Shown here one piece after another: positions 47,585 through 57,062 of a stretch of 64,000 bases of DNA. A program made the position numbers and the translations under genes. Source of the stretch: Bradyrhizobium sp. ARR65 (GTDB taxonomy: Bacteria > Pseudomonadota > Alphaproteobacteria > Rhizobiales > Xanthobacteraceae); NCBI RefSeq assembly GCF_000472385.1, contig NZ_AWZU01000006.1:164486-228485 (forward strand), in the 5' to 3' direction. The notes beneath the pieces were generated by a model. The model was not told where the DNA came from. It worked only from the letters and a program-made list of their open reading frames with translations, and did not search any database. How positions within the stretch are numbered: position 1 is the stretch's first letter; each line of letters begins with the position of its first letter.

Positions 47585-48657
47585 TCATTGCGCGAAGACG
47601 GCCGCCTTGGCTTGGGACGCGAGTTGGACGGAGTCCCGATAGGCGTCGAATAGCCGGTGCAGGCGTTGATGCGCCGCTTCGTTGAGCAAATGGCGTTCGC
47701 GAAGCCAGTCGTCATTGTAGATGCTGTCGAGATATTTTTCGCCTGCGTCGCAGACCAAGACCACCATTGTGCTATTCGGCTCGATCAGAGCGAGTTGCTT
47801 GAGCGCCACATGAATCGCAGCACCGGCGGTACCACCAACAAGGATCCCAGTACGGCGAGCGACAATACGGGCAGCCGTGAATGCGTCGATGTCGTCGACG
47901 GTAACTCCTTCATCAATCAGGGAGTGATCTACGTTGGATCCTACCGTGAACCCGCCTGGAGCGCCGGATCCCGTCTGCCAGTACTTCCCCGGGGGGCCGC
48001 CGAAGATGATAGATCCTGTGGGTTCGACGCCGATGCTTGTTACCCGCGAACCGAGACGGCGCAGTTCTTTGATAGTTCCGCAGACGGTGCCCCCGGTGCC
48101 AACTGCGCCAACCAGATAGTCGATGTCCGTGCCAAGATCACGGAGCAGCTCGGCGGCGAGGCCAACATAGCCCAGGTTGTTGTTAGGGTTATGGTGCTGA
48201 TCCGGCCAGAACGCGCCGCTCGCCCTGGCAATTTCGCCGGCCACTCGACGTCGCTCGAGGGTGCTCGGTCCCTCGCCCTTGCTCTCCACAAAGACGAGAT
48301 CGACGCCCATAGCACGCATCGCGCGAAGCTTATCACGCGACGCATGGTCGTCGACCACAGCGGTAAATCTATAGCCTCGCTCGATCGCCATCAGCGCGAG
48401 CCCTGTCCCGGTATTTCCCGAAGTGGGCTCGACGATATGCCCGCCGGGTCTAAGCTTACCCTCACGTTCGGCTGCCAAGATCATTTCCCGGGCCATTCGG
48501 ACTTTGCAGGAGCCGGTCGGGTTGTACTGTTCCAGCTTCAGCAGCAATCGGCTGCCCGATCCGGTACGCGCCAGTTCGAACAAGGGCGTGCCACCAATCA
48601 GTTCGGAGCATGTCGTTGCGACTCGTTAACAGGCTGGCCGATACGTACCGTTGTCAT
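47585..48657 (-). CDS. 2,3-diaminopropionate synthase-like PLP enzyme (SbnA/cysteine synthase family), possible frameshift near start
   Basis: The main frame gives ~345 residues. The start of the fold is SELIGGTPLFELARTG, the PLP lysine is in QYNPTGSCKVRMA, the phosphate-binding motif is EPTSGNTGTGLALMA, then GAVGTGGTVCG and a C-terminal VVLVCDAGEKYLDSIYND. SbnA combines O-phosphoserine and glutamate on the way to L-2,3-diaminopropionate. No start codon fits the main frame. The ATG at 48657 (overlapping the previous stop) opens MTTVRIGQPVNE in another frame that hits a stop near 48600. A one-base deletion there would join them. Otherwise a TTG at 48583 would give a shortened N-terminus. Confidence 0.72.
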
Positions 48658-49988
48658 TGGTCCATTCTCCAGATGAAATGTCCGTCATGCTCGGTCACAA
48701 CGATTTTCGGCGGTAGAGCAAGCTGATGAAATTCGCTCTCGTTCTTGTCCATCTGATAGCCCGCCGTATTGGGATAGACGATCAGATCGCCATAGCGAGG
48801 CCTTGCTGAGAATTCGATCTTCCGCCAAGTCAAGACATCGTATTCCATGCAGCTGGAGCCGCCGACCGCCGCGCGAACGGACTCCCGGGGACGTGTCGGC
48901 CCGTGTTCCACAAGGATAGGTGTGGGAAGAAACTCGCTATTCTTCCACTGTTCCGATAGGCTCATGCTGAGGCCTGCAACGGTGACAATGCCGTGCTCTG
49001 CATTCCGCTTGAAGCCTTGAACCGGAAAGACCGTCATCCCCGCGCCATCGAGAAGAGCACGCCCCGGCTCTAGGTATAGCTGAAGCCCCGCAGCAATGAA
49101 CTTCGAAGCCAGCGTACCGCCCTCCACTGGAGTTTGCAGGATCGCCTCCAGCATTGCAGCTCCTGTGGGCGACTGATGGTAAGGGTAGAAGTGGCTAAAA
49201 CTCTTTTCTGCATGGAATTGAGTTGGATCAAGTCTCTCTTTGAATGCATGCCAATCACCCTCTTCGACATAGCTGCACGCAAAGCCGCCCCCGATGGAAA
49301 TCGCCGTACACGGAAAGCCGTAGCTTCGCGCCTCGAGGCAATGATTGATTAAGGTGGAGGCTAATTCGGCACGCGGCTCCACTGCATAACCGTCGAGATG
49401 AAAGGAAAAGCCATCCATGACGAGCCGCTGCCGAGCGCTAGCGCAGCGTTGCAGTGCTGCACGAAGATCGGCCGGGTTCAATCCGAAGCGGCTGTTAGGA
49501 CTGCTCGGAGGGAGTACACGAAGCAGCACTCGCAAGGGCGACGGGTCTGCAGCGACAACTATAGCGCGCTCGAGTTCATCTAGAGCGTCGATGGCAACGG
49601 TCGCGCCATGGCGGCCCGCCAACCACAAGAGTTCGTTGCTCTTTGCAGCACCCGTAACGCCGATGTTCTCGCCGCGAAGGCCATTGGCGAGCGCATGGAC
49701 GAACTCGGGTATGCTGGCCACATCCACCGAGCCGCGAAGTCTAGCGACCTCGCGCAGCCATGCCCCGGCCTTGTTAGCCTTCTTCCCGAAATAGACGTGA
49801 CCCCGCACATTATTCCGCTGCAGAGCTTGCTGGAAAGCGGCCAGATTGTCCGCAAAGCTGGCCGGATGGATGATGTGAAAGGGTCCGTTTGTTGCGCGGC
49901 TAATTTGATCGAGAAGAGCGAGATCTCGTCTGACGGCGATGGCCCAGGCCCTCTCACGCGCGCGCATCGAGGAGGCCGCTAATTCCAT
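48654..49988 (-). CDS. Y4yA-like PLP-dependent decarboxylase (DapDC/ODC fold, type III)
   Basis: A 444-residue enzyme. The PLP lysine is in GHVYFGKKANKAGAW (Lys 69 or 70). HLDGYAV follows, then the glycine loop SIGGGFACSY, the phosphate-binding LEPGRALLDGAG and a C-terminal GGSSCMEYDVL. It belongs to the diaminopimelate/ornithine decarboxylase superfamily and resembles the Y4yA group seen next to cysteine-synthase-like genes on rhizobial symbiosis plasmids (from memory). It probably decarboxylates diaminopropionate or a conjugate. It overlaps both neighbours, so the operon is tightly coupled. Confidence 0.8.
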   Translation of the reverse strand: MELAASSMRARERAWAIAVRRDLALLDQISRATNGPFHIIHPASFADNLAAFQQALQRNNVRGHVYFGKKANKAGAWLREVARLRGSVDVASIPEFVHALANGLRGENIGVTGAAKSNELLWLAGRHGATVAIDALDELERAIVVAADPSPLRVLLRVLPPSSPNSRFGLNPADLRAALQRCASARQRLVMDGFSFHLDGYAVEPRAELASTLINHCLEARSYGFPCTAISIGGGFACSYVEEGDWHAFKERLDPTQFHAEKSFSHFYPYHQSPTGAAMLEAILQTPVEGGTLASKFIAAGLQLYLEPGRALLDGAGMTVFPVQGFKRNAEHGIVTVAGLSMSLSEQWKNSEFLPTPILVEHGPTRPRESVRAAVGGSSCMEYDVLTWRKIEFSARPRYGDLIVYPNTAGYQMDKNESEFHQLALPPKIVVTEHDGHFIWRMDQ

Positions 49989-50974
49989 AGCTCTACCCGC
50001 CTGCCGCGGCCTGCAGCGATCGCTCTCGTGGCAAGGGCATGAGCGACCGGAATATCCGTAATGATCATCCCGCTGCTGAAGGCGAACACCTGATCCTGCT
50101 GCGAGCGTCGACCAGGTTTCCGGCCAGCCACGATGTCAGGCAATTCCGCATCAATTCTGACAACACCGTCGGGACCTGCGAGCCTCTTTCCCGTAACGCC
50201 CAGCTGGCCTTCATTCGTCGTTATCGCGTAGTCGGCCTCCTGTAGCGCACCGGCCTCGACTCCCTTGCTGGCGACCGAAATCAATAGGCCACCTGGTTTC
50301 AACCAACTAGTGTGGACCTTGGGATGGGCGGCGCGACCCGAGGCGACCACGACGATATCGGAATCGGAGACGGCCGCGGGAACATCCTCCACCAATTCGA
50401 TGTTGCGATCGGGAAAATGCCGGGAAAAGGTTGAGATGGTTGCGGCGATACCGTCAGGGTGGGTACCGAAGAGACGCGCTCTCTGCAGCGAGGGGAGCGC
50501 GGTCAATAAATATGGTAATGTATTGAGACCCTGCGCCCCGGTTCCGATCATCAATACCGATTGTGCATTCTCTTTGGCGCAATGTTTGGCAATGATCGCC
50601 GTCGTCGCCGGCGTGCGCAACCCACCCACGCGGTGGCAATCCATGAATACAAATGGCAATCCGGTCGCGTCATCGTACAGGCTGATCGTAGTGTAGTATT
50701 TCTCGGCGACTTCACTGCCTTGCCGATACGAGGTCTTGAAGCCAAGCTGCTGTAGGGCGCCGTCATAGCCCAGCATAGAGTACGATACCGCATCTCTCTG
50801 TTCGTCCGGCAGAGCCATCATAAGCTTCGTCGGACAACGGGATGCGCCGTTGGCGTAGAATAAATAGGCATCCTCCACCATCTGAATGACGTCGGCTGTC
50901 GGAAGTTCGACATCAGATAACTCCGAGCGGGTGAGGATATGAACAACTGGGGTATGCATGTACGACTTGATCAT
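49979..50974 (-). CDS. SbnB-like dehydrogenase (ornithine cyclodeaminase/mu-crystallin family)
   Basis: A 331-residue protein. The family core includes CPTKLMMALP, the substrate Lys/Arg region GFKTSYRQG, GLPFVFMDCHRVGGLRTPATTAI, and the NAD-binding VLMIGTGAQGLNTLPYLLTA. SbnB oxidatively cleaves the SbnA product to release L-2,3-diaminopropionate and 2-oxoglutarate. The adjacent SbnA-like gene supports this over plain ornithine cyclodeaminase. It is the first gene of the operon; an AAAGG site precedes the ATG. Confidence 0.82.
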   Translation of the reverse strand: MIKSYMHTPVVHILTRSELSDVELPTADVIQMVEDAYLFYANGASRCPTKLMMALPDEQRDAVSYSMLGYDGALQQLGFKTSYRQGSEVAEKYYTTISLYDDATGLPFVFMDCHRVGGLRTPATTAIIAKHCAKENAQSVLMIGTGAQGLNTLPYLLTALPSLQRARLFGTHPDGIAATISTFSRHFPDRNIELVEDVPAAVSDSDIVVVASGRAAHPKVHTSWLKPGGLLISVASKGVEAGALQEADYAITTNEGQLGVTGKRLAGPDGVVRIDAELPDIVAGRKPGRRSQQDQVFAFSSGMIITDIPVAHALATRAIAAGRGRRVELWN

Positions 50975-51224
50975 GCTCGATGCCTTTCGACATTTTCGAT
51001 GGAAGTGTCACGGTCGACCAAAAGTCGGCGGAAAAGCGCGAGACTCTGACCGATGCTTCGACGTCTTCGTTCCTCGTACATAGGCATAGTCTCTGCGATC
51101 ACGCCGGTTTCTCTCGGGAAGAGCTGTGGCGGGCAGGCCGCACGCTCAGATCTCTGAGCGCAGAGCCTGACGGCTGGGCTACCCGATCCGCGACCATTTC
51201 GATCGCAACTGCCAATCATGGGGA

Positions 51225-53579
51225 TCAAAAATCCATAGACATCGAAAGCCAAAGCGTGCGCGGCATGCCGCTGATGACGTAGCCGGTCGGATTGGCGATC
51301 CAGTAGCGCTTGTCCAGCACGTTCGTGATGCTGGCCCGGAAGGTGGTTGGCCGTCCGGCAAGCTTGGTCGCGTAGCGCGCGCCGATATCAAATGTGGTCC
51401 AGCTTGGGACGTCCTGTAGGTTGTCGGCGCTGACGTAGCTCTTGCTTGTGTAGATGGCGCGCGCGGTCGCCGTCAGTCCGGGCAGGAAGGGCGTGTCCCA
51501 TTCGACCCCGAGGTTGCCCTGCAGGTCGGGGGCGCCGATCGCATAGTGGCCGTCGTTGAGATGCCCAGCGGTTTTAGTGAGTCTGGCATCGAGCAACGTT
51601 ACGCCACCAAGGATTCGGACGCCGGATGCCACCTCGCCAAACGTGTTCAATTCGATACCGCGATTCCTCTGCTCGCCGTCGAGGCTGAAAATCTTGGTGA
51701 CAGGGTCGATCACCCCGCTCGGCAGGCTGATCTGGAAAACGGCGAGACTGGCACCGAAACGACCCAGATCAAGCTTGGTGCCAACTTCATATTGTTGGGT
51801 CTTGAATGGCGCGAACACCTGATTCGGGTTGGCGGCGCCAGAGGGCGGCGTCGGGCCGGGTGTCAGGCCCTCGATATAGTTGGCGTAGACCGACAGTTGC
51901 TGGATCGGCCTCACCACCAGGCCCACGGAGGGCGAGGTCGCGCTTTCGTCGTAATGGGTGGTTGTGAGACCGCTAACCGGATCGAAGCTGCTCGACACCA
52001 CCTGCTGCTGCCGCGCACCAACAATCAATTGCACGAGGCCACTCGCCATCGAAAGCGTGTCCGCCACCCCGACGCTTCGCAGGTCGAGCGTGCTGGCTTT
52101 TGCTTCTGGATAGGAAGATACCGGAGGCCCCGGCCACGCGAGCAAAGTCGGGGCGTAAATATTGGTCAAGTAGCTTCCATAATTGGTCTGCCCGAGCCAG
52201 TTCGTCCGCTGCAGCGAGCTGCCGCTGACGACGACCTCATGTTCGATCGGGCCGGTGTCGAAGCGGGACCGCACTCCCGCTTCGCCGGAAACCGCCTCCG
52301 ATTTGCCGATCTGGAACTGTGAGGTCGACCGCGCATCGCCCGCGGAATCGAGAAGCGTCGCGCCCGGCGCTTCCTGCTTGTCAAAGCTGAACCGATTGGC
52401 GCCAATGGCGCCGAACAGAGTGACATTGGAGCTCAGGTCGTATTCGGCGCGGGTCAGACCAGTGACGCTTTGCGCCTTGGCATAGTCGAACGGCTGGGCC
52501 AGGTTGATTCTGGGATCCGGAGCATTAGGTATCGCAATCCCAGGCAATGGCGTGTAACCGCGCGCTGCAGCCCGCATCCAGTCATCCTGGTAAATGACGT
52601 CGGCCGACCACCTGAACCTGTCGCCACGATAGTCGACGCCCAGCGAACCCACCCCGTCGCGGACCGATTGCCGATCGATCGTTGTATTCCCACCATCGAT
52701 GGCGCCATTGAAGCGAACGCCCCACTCTTTCTGCTCGCCATACCGGCGAGCCACGTCGAGCTCGGTCCCGAAGCGGGCGTTGGACAGATAGCCCGCGGTA
52801 AGGCGCGTCAGAGGATCGTCACCAGCGCGTTTCGTCACGACATTCACGGCGCCGCCGATGCTACCCTGCGGTGCCATTCCATAGAGGAATGCAGCCGGCC
52901 CCTTGAGTAACTCGATACGCTCGATCGGCACTGGGTTGATCCGGTAATTCGGAACCAGACCGTAGAGCCCGTTCAACGCAGCCTCGCTATTCTCCACCCG
53001 AAACCCTCGAATGGTCAGCGCATCGTATCGGTTGCTGCTGCCGATGGCGGCGCGGACCGACGGGTCGCTGTTGGTCAGGACCTCGGCGACGCTCGTGGCC
53101 TGTTGGTCCCGGATTGTCTGCTCCGTGTAGCTCGTGAGGCTGAACGGCGTCGCCATATAGTCCTTGTTGCCAAGGAAGCCTAACCTCGCCCCGCGCGCGA
53201 CCTGGCCGCCGGCGTAGGTGGGCGGCAACGCCGCCCGCTCCGCGCCTACAGACGGAACAATGCGCGGCTTTGCCACGTTCTCGCGGTTCGTTGCCTGCCG
53301 TGACGATCCGACTCGCGATCCCGGCGACGGTTTGCGTTGCTGGAGCGCGGTCGCTCGCTGGCGCGGCGCGGTTACGACGACGGCAGGAAGCGCTTGCTGA
53401 GAGCCTGGCGACGAACGCTCGGGTATGGCGGGCGACCCTACGTTTTCAGAACCCGACGCTGCAGGAATTGATGGCGAAGGGCCTGCCTGTTGCGCCAGAG
53501 AGGGATCAGCATTCGGCAGAAGCGATACAAATGCAATGGTCATCTTCGCAGTCCGTAACAAGGTAAGATCGCTCAACAT
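51225..53579 (-). CDS. TonB-dependent siderophore receptor
   Basis: A 784-residue outer-membrane receptor. It has a signal-like N-terminus, a long linker (~40-130) with the TonB-box-like stretch PAVVVTAP, and a plug domain (TSVAEVLTNSDPSVRAA, DALTIRGFRVENSEAALNGL, IERIELLKGPAAFLYGMAPQGSIGGAVNVVTKRA). The 22-strand barrel ends in an aromatic Phe (RTLWLSMSMDF). This is the FhuA/FpvA-type class for ferric siderophores. It lies 250 bp upstream of the diaminopropionate operon, in the same direction. No FecR/sigma factor is next to it. Confidence 0.92.
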   Translation of the reverse strand: MLSDLTLLRTAKMTIAFVSLLPNADPSLAQQAGPSPSIPAASGSENVGSPAIPERSSPGSQQALPAVVVTAPRQRATALQQRKPSPGSRVGSSRQATNRENVAKPRIVPSVGAERAALPPTYAGGQVARGARLGFLGNKDYMATPFSLTSYTEQTIRDQQATSVAEVLTNSDPSVRAAIGSSNRYDALTIRGFRVENSEAALNGLYGLVPNYRINPVPIERIELLKGPAAFLYGMAPQGSIGGAVNVVTKRAGDDPLTRLTAGYLSNARFGTELDVARRYGEQKEWGVRFNGAIDGGNTTIDRQSVRDGVGSLGVDYRGDRFRWSADVIYQDDWMRAAARGYTPLPGIAIPNAPDPRINLAQPFDYAKAQSVTGLTRAEYDLSSNVTLFGAIGANRFSFDKQEAPGATLLDSAGDARSTSQFQIGKSEAVSGEAGVRSRFDTGPIEHEVVVSGSSLQRTNWLGQTNYGSYLTNIYAPTLLAWPGPPVSSYPEAKASTLDLRSVGVADTLSMASGLVQLIVGARQQQVVSSSFDPVSGLTTTHYDESATSPSVGLVVRPIQQLSVYANYIEGLTPGPTPPSGAANPNQVFAPFKTQQYEVGTKLDLGRFGASLAVFQISLPSGVIDPVTKIFSLDGEQRNRGIELNTFGEVASGVRILGGVTLLDARLTKTAGHLNDGHYAIGAPDLQGNLGVEWDTPFLPGLTATARAIYTSKSYVSADNLQDVPSWTTFDIGARYATKLAGRPTTFRASITNVLDKRYWIANPTGYVISGMPRTLWLSMSMDF

Positions 53580-54239
53580 GCACTCCCGGAGGCGACACCA
53601 TCTCGTTCAACACGAGACGGAAAAATTCGCCGGCAGTGTAGGTGTGGCGTGATACATCTTCGAGTAGAACGCATCTAAACGAGAGCGATTCGAAATTTGA
53701 CAGTCCTGTCGAGCATGCTCTGACGTGCGCTCGCCGTCGGATAGAGATCAAGGGCTTCGCATCCACCACAGTGGCAGCCCGCGCTGCTCTCGATATCGCC
53801 CGCGACGCTGCCGCTGGAGATGCCTTGCAGGCGATACTCACTCAGCGCGCGGAAGATGCCGGAATTTGAAAGCGATCGCGTTGTCGTCTTGGCTCGGTGA
53901 CTCCGACGAAGATCTGCAACTTCTTCAGCTTGCAGGGACCATTGTTGTCGACCTGCACGGACCAGCTCAAGTTGTAATGCTGTGGTAATCTTCGATCTTT
54001 CGTGGCCGTCAAACGCGATGTTTGCGCATCGCACGCATTTTGAGCGCCGCCTTCACGAAAAATCAAAGCGATGCAAGCACCCTCTTTCATTGCCAGATTG
54101 TCTGGTGCGCTGAAGCTTCGCCTCAATAAAGCTTTCGAGCATCTCGGAAGAAGGGGCTCGGCATCCCGGTTTGGAGGCTCGGCACAAGCGGTGCGTGAGC
54201 GCCGCTATGCACTTCGGCGGCGCAGGTAACCGACCCATT
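53580..54239. other. 660-bp region without a supported gene
   Basis: Upstream of the receptor. Minus-strand frames are broken by stops. A stretch reading FQIPASSAR and onward at ~53840-53870 weakly recalls the FDIPA start of secretin/TonB short domains, but it is too degenerate to call. Promoter elements for the receptor should lie at its right end; I found no clear Fur box. Confidence 0.35.
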
Positions 54240-54632
54240 CTAGTCGTCAAAATCTGACACTTGGTTCCCGGATTGCCCTTGCCGGGAATGCTCCAGAATG
54301 TTGACCGAGCGCCCGAACGGATCACGGACATAGAAGCGTGTTACGCCCCAAGGCTCGGTTACCGGACCATATTGGATGCTGAAACCTGCGGCCTGCATCC
54401 TCTGGTGAACCTCGGCGAGGTCATCCACCTCAATGGAGATGTCGGGCACCGGCGTTCCAGAGCCACCTTCACTCGCCACACTGATCTGCGGTGCGGCGCT
54501 GCCATCGGACGCGAAGGTCAAAATCCATCCCAGGTCCATGACAACCGTCATCCCGAGGGCATCGCCATAGAATGCCTTCGCAGCGTCGATTCTGTCGGCG
54601 GCCACGTTGGCAACAATCCGCTTTACTGCCAT
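54240..54632 (-). CDS. VOC family protein (glyoxalase/dioxygenase-like)
   Basis: A 130-residue protein, MAVKRIVANVAADRIDAAKA, with two beta-alpha-beta-beta-beta units typical of vicinal oxygen chelate proteins (FYGDALGMTVVMDLGW and TRFYVRDPFGRSVNILEH). Often involved in antibiotic resistance or small-molecule modification. Metal ligands look incomplete. It is an isolated gene in the island. Confidence 0.8.
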   Translation of the reverse strand: MAVKRIVANVAADRIDAAKAFYGDALGMTVVMDLGWILTFASDGSAAPQISVASEGGSGTPVPDISIEVDDLAEVHQRMQAAGFSIQYGPVTEPWGVTRFYVRDPFGRSVNILEHSRQGQSGNQVSDFDD

Positions 54633-54973
54633 GGGACATCTCCGTGCGGCCCTTCAAGGTGATATCAAGCGTCAGATTTTGACCACTGGGTGCGCTAGCG
54701 GACGTCACACAAACACAAAACCTCGCCGCAGGCCACCCGGGGGCTGGAGACATTCCCCGAACGGCCTGTTCGCCGTGCAAGCGGCGTGAGCAGGTTGCGG
54801 CGCAGCCCGAGCAACTTGGCGCTGAGCCAAATGGACGCCAACGTCTTCATACGAACGTCTTGTCGATAGCTACTATTCGAGCTTGTCGACCGACATCACC
54901 GACAGATTGCGGACGTAGGCTGATGAACCTCTCTTCCATTCCAATGGTGGTTAGTCTCCTGTGCTAGATCGAT
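54633..54973. other. 340-bp region without a supported gene
   Basis: No convincing frame or RNA. It lies between the VOC gene and a receptor fragment and is probably degraded sequence. Confidence 0.3.
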
Positions 54974-55372
54974 CTAAAATTTGAAGTTGGCAAATGCCCG
55001 CACACCGATCCCGGGTAACAACACTTCGTCCTTTGTGTACGATACGGAGTTGCGGATGTTCTCGTTCAAGAGATTGGTGCCGACGAGGCCAACGAGCATT
55101 TCGCGGGCGCCGAACCAGGACGGATCGAGCTTGCTCCTGTAGCTGACCTCTGCCCTTAGGAGGTTATAGCCTGCAGTAGGCATCTCACCGATAACCGCAA
55201 TGTCGTTTTGCGCAAAAGCGTGCAGCAGATTGATGCGCGCGAACCAGTTGTCATCACGCCAAAACAAGCCCCCACCCACGCGAACCGGTGGAATGCGGGG
55301 CACGTTGGTCCCGTCCGTAAAAGTTGCGCGAACCACATCGAACTGGTTCTCGATGGGCCACCTTGCAGGCAC
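54974..55372 (-). pseudogene. C-terminal fragment of a second TonB-dependent receptor
   Basis: About 132 codons (NQFDVVRATFTDGTNVPRIP...RVGGGLFWRDDNWFARINLL...GYNLLRAEVSY...LVGTNLLNENIRNSVSYTKDEVLLPGIGVRAFANFKF) with the amphipathic strands and terminal aromatic Phe of an outer-membrane receptor barrel. The plug and most of the barrel are missing. The 5' side runs into the AraC fragment at 55466-55747. It is a relic and not functional. Confidence 0.75.
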
Positions 55373-55465
55373 GCGCGATCATGTAGAGGAAGTGGCCATA
55401 TGCTGGCGAGACGTTGAGGAAATTGTCGGCGTAGCCACGCGCGCCTGCCGCTGGTCTGCTGCGCA

Positions 55466-55747
55466 GTGTCGGTGAAGCCGCTGCTGCGCGAGCTTCTGGT
55501 CCGCTCGGCGAGCCTGCCTGCGCTCTATGAGGAAGGCGGTACGAACTCGCGTCTAGTGGCGGTGCTTCTCGACGAACTCGCGGCGGCACAGGTCGAGGAT
55601 CTTCATTTGCCGATGCCGACCGATATCCGCCTCCGCAGAATCGTCGACCTAATGATGACCTCGTCCGCGGATCGGGGAAGATTGGACATCTGGGCGAAGA
55701 GGGGAGGATGGGCAGCATATCCGGCGATACATCGTTGGAGTGACTGA
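55466..55747 (+). pseudogene. fragment of an AraC family regulator
   Basis: The frame reads VKPLLRELLVRSASLPALYE, SRLVAVLLDELAAAQVEDLHLPMPTDIRLRRIVDLMM and DRGRLDIWAKR, which is the linker and start of the HTH of AraC-type regulators. After DIWAKR the similarity stops, where the recognition helices should follow. The cupin domain is also absent. Confidence 0.65.
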
Positions 55748-55941
55748 ATCCCATCGACTTTCGCATCGAGCCCGCACCCTCCCTTGTGCGTCAGGGCGAT
55801 GACGCCATCGATGTTCGGATAGTCGGACAAGCGGCCTCTGACTTGATATCGGGGGCACAAGTTTCGGCAGCAGCGGTTCCTCAGAGCCACCCGTCTGCTG
55901 TTCGTCCTGCTTGCGCGCATTCATGAGTGAAAAAGCTCTGC

Positions 55942-56667
55942 TCAAGTGGCTTTGATAAAGGCTGCCGCCAATTCTGCGCGATTCGCGCAGCCGAATTTGT
56001 CGAGCGCTCGACTGATGTGGGTTCGTACGGTCCCAAAGCTAATGCCCAATATGCGAGCGATATCCCGGTCCGTGCATCCTCGCGCTACAAGTTCAGTGAT
56101 TTCGCGTTCTCGTGCAGTTAGGCCCTCGCTATGAGAGTGATCCCGCAACAAGGCAGACCGGACGAACGGTTCTATGACGTCCAGCAACACTTTCTCTCGG
56201 TCGTCGAAGTTTGTCTTTCCGCGTCGCCGCCAAATTCGAAAATCGCCCAGATCGCTTTCACGTTGATCGAACATGAAGATATTGATGCCCCATTCGAGCG
56301 CGTCGCGTTGCAGGAAGTCGTTATAAAATTCGGTCTTGGTTAGCTCGCGTCGGTCCAAGACTTCATCGACTATCGTGGCTCGCCGCGCCGCTCGCAAACG
56401 CGAGGTTATAGGATCATGGAATTGGTACCAATCATCGTAGAGCGATGGGATTTCCGGTGCGGCGCCCACATAGATTGATCCGCAAAATCGCTGATCTTTC
56501 TCTTGCCAGGTGCAAGAGGAGCCGCCGTCGGCACGAAGGAGCTTGACGAGGTCACCGAGGACAGCCCGTCGAACGTCATCCTGCGCTCTCAGGCGTTGCA
56601 GGCGGTGGACGATGGTCGCAAAGAGCTTCAGCTCGCTCGATGTAATGTCCCGGATGTGCGGTGTCAT
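55942..56667 (-). CDS. LuxR family transcriptional regulator (solo)
   Basis: A 241-residue protein starting MTPHIRDITSSELKLFATIV. A GAF-like N-terminal domain (~residues 20-165) precedes a C-terminal LuxR HTH (GLTAREREITELVARGCTDRDIARILGISFGTVRTHISRALDKFG, positions ~182-226). No luxI-type gene is in the window. It is divergent from the amidase at 57063, with a perfect palindrome between them. Confidence 0.88.
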   Translation of the reverse strand: MTPHIRDITSSELKLFATIVHRLQRLRAQDDVRRAVLGDLVKLLRADGGSSCTWQEKDQRFCGSIYVGAAPEIPSLYDDWYQFHDPITSRLRAARRATIVDEVLDRRELTKTEFYNDFLQRDALEWGINIFMFDQRESDLGDFRIWRRRGKTNFDDREKVLLDVIEPFVRSALLRDHSHSEGLTAREREITELVARGCTDRDIARILGISFGTVRTHISRALDKFGCANRAELAAAFIKAT

Positions 56668-57062
56668 ACCCCAATCCTCCCTGGTATAGTTTGTCTTTAT
56701 GCAAGCTGCGCGCCAAGTATGGCTCGGCTGTCGACACCCAATTCCTCGGCTGACGATCGCATGGCCTCCGCTGGGTGCGGGTCATGCGGACGGGCCACCA
56801 TCGGCAATATTGCCGATGCCCCCCGAAGCCCAAATCGCTACAAGATCAACATTAAATAGGAACGCGGGGACGAGCCGCTCGAAGGTAGCATGCGCCAATC
56901 GGTAGTCAATTGAGGTACTTGCTCGATCTGACTACAGGTTGTCCTTGCCCTGCGGACAGATGATCTCAGGCGCCTAAGAGATACCGCGACATCGTTCTCA
57001 AAAACTCCTGGGGAGTTTCTTGGGGTGGAGCGGCTATTGGTCGCCTGAGAACGGAGAATGAG
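56668..57062. other. 395-bp divergent promoter region
   Basis: Between the LuxR regulator and the amidase. It holds the palindrome at 57002-57018 and the amidase ribosome site (GGAGA, about 5 nt before the ATG). No further gene. Confidence 0.5.
57002..57018. promoter_or_regulatory. perfect palindrome AAACTCC-TGG-GGAGTTT
   Basis: A 17-bp dyad with 7-bp arms, 45 bp upstream of the amidase ATG. Its size and place fit a LuxR-type operator. The adjacent LuxR solo is the natural candidate to bind it, but that is inferred. Confidence 0.5.

Noticed and set aside
53840..53880. Possible start of a secretin/TonB short domain (IPASSAR)
   Set aside because: Only a few residues match and the frame is interrupted by a stop.
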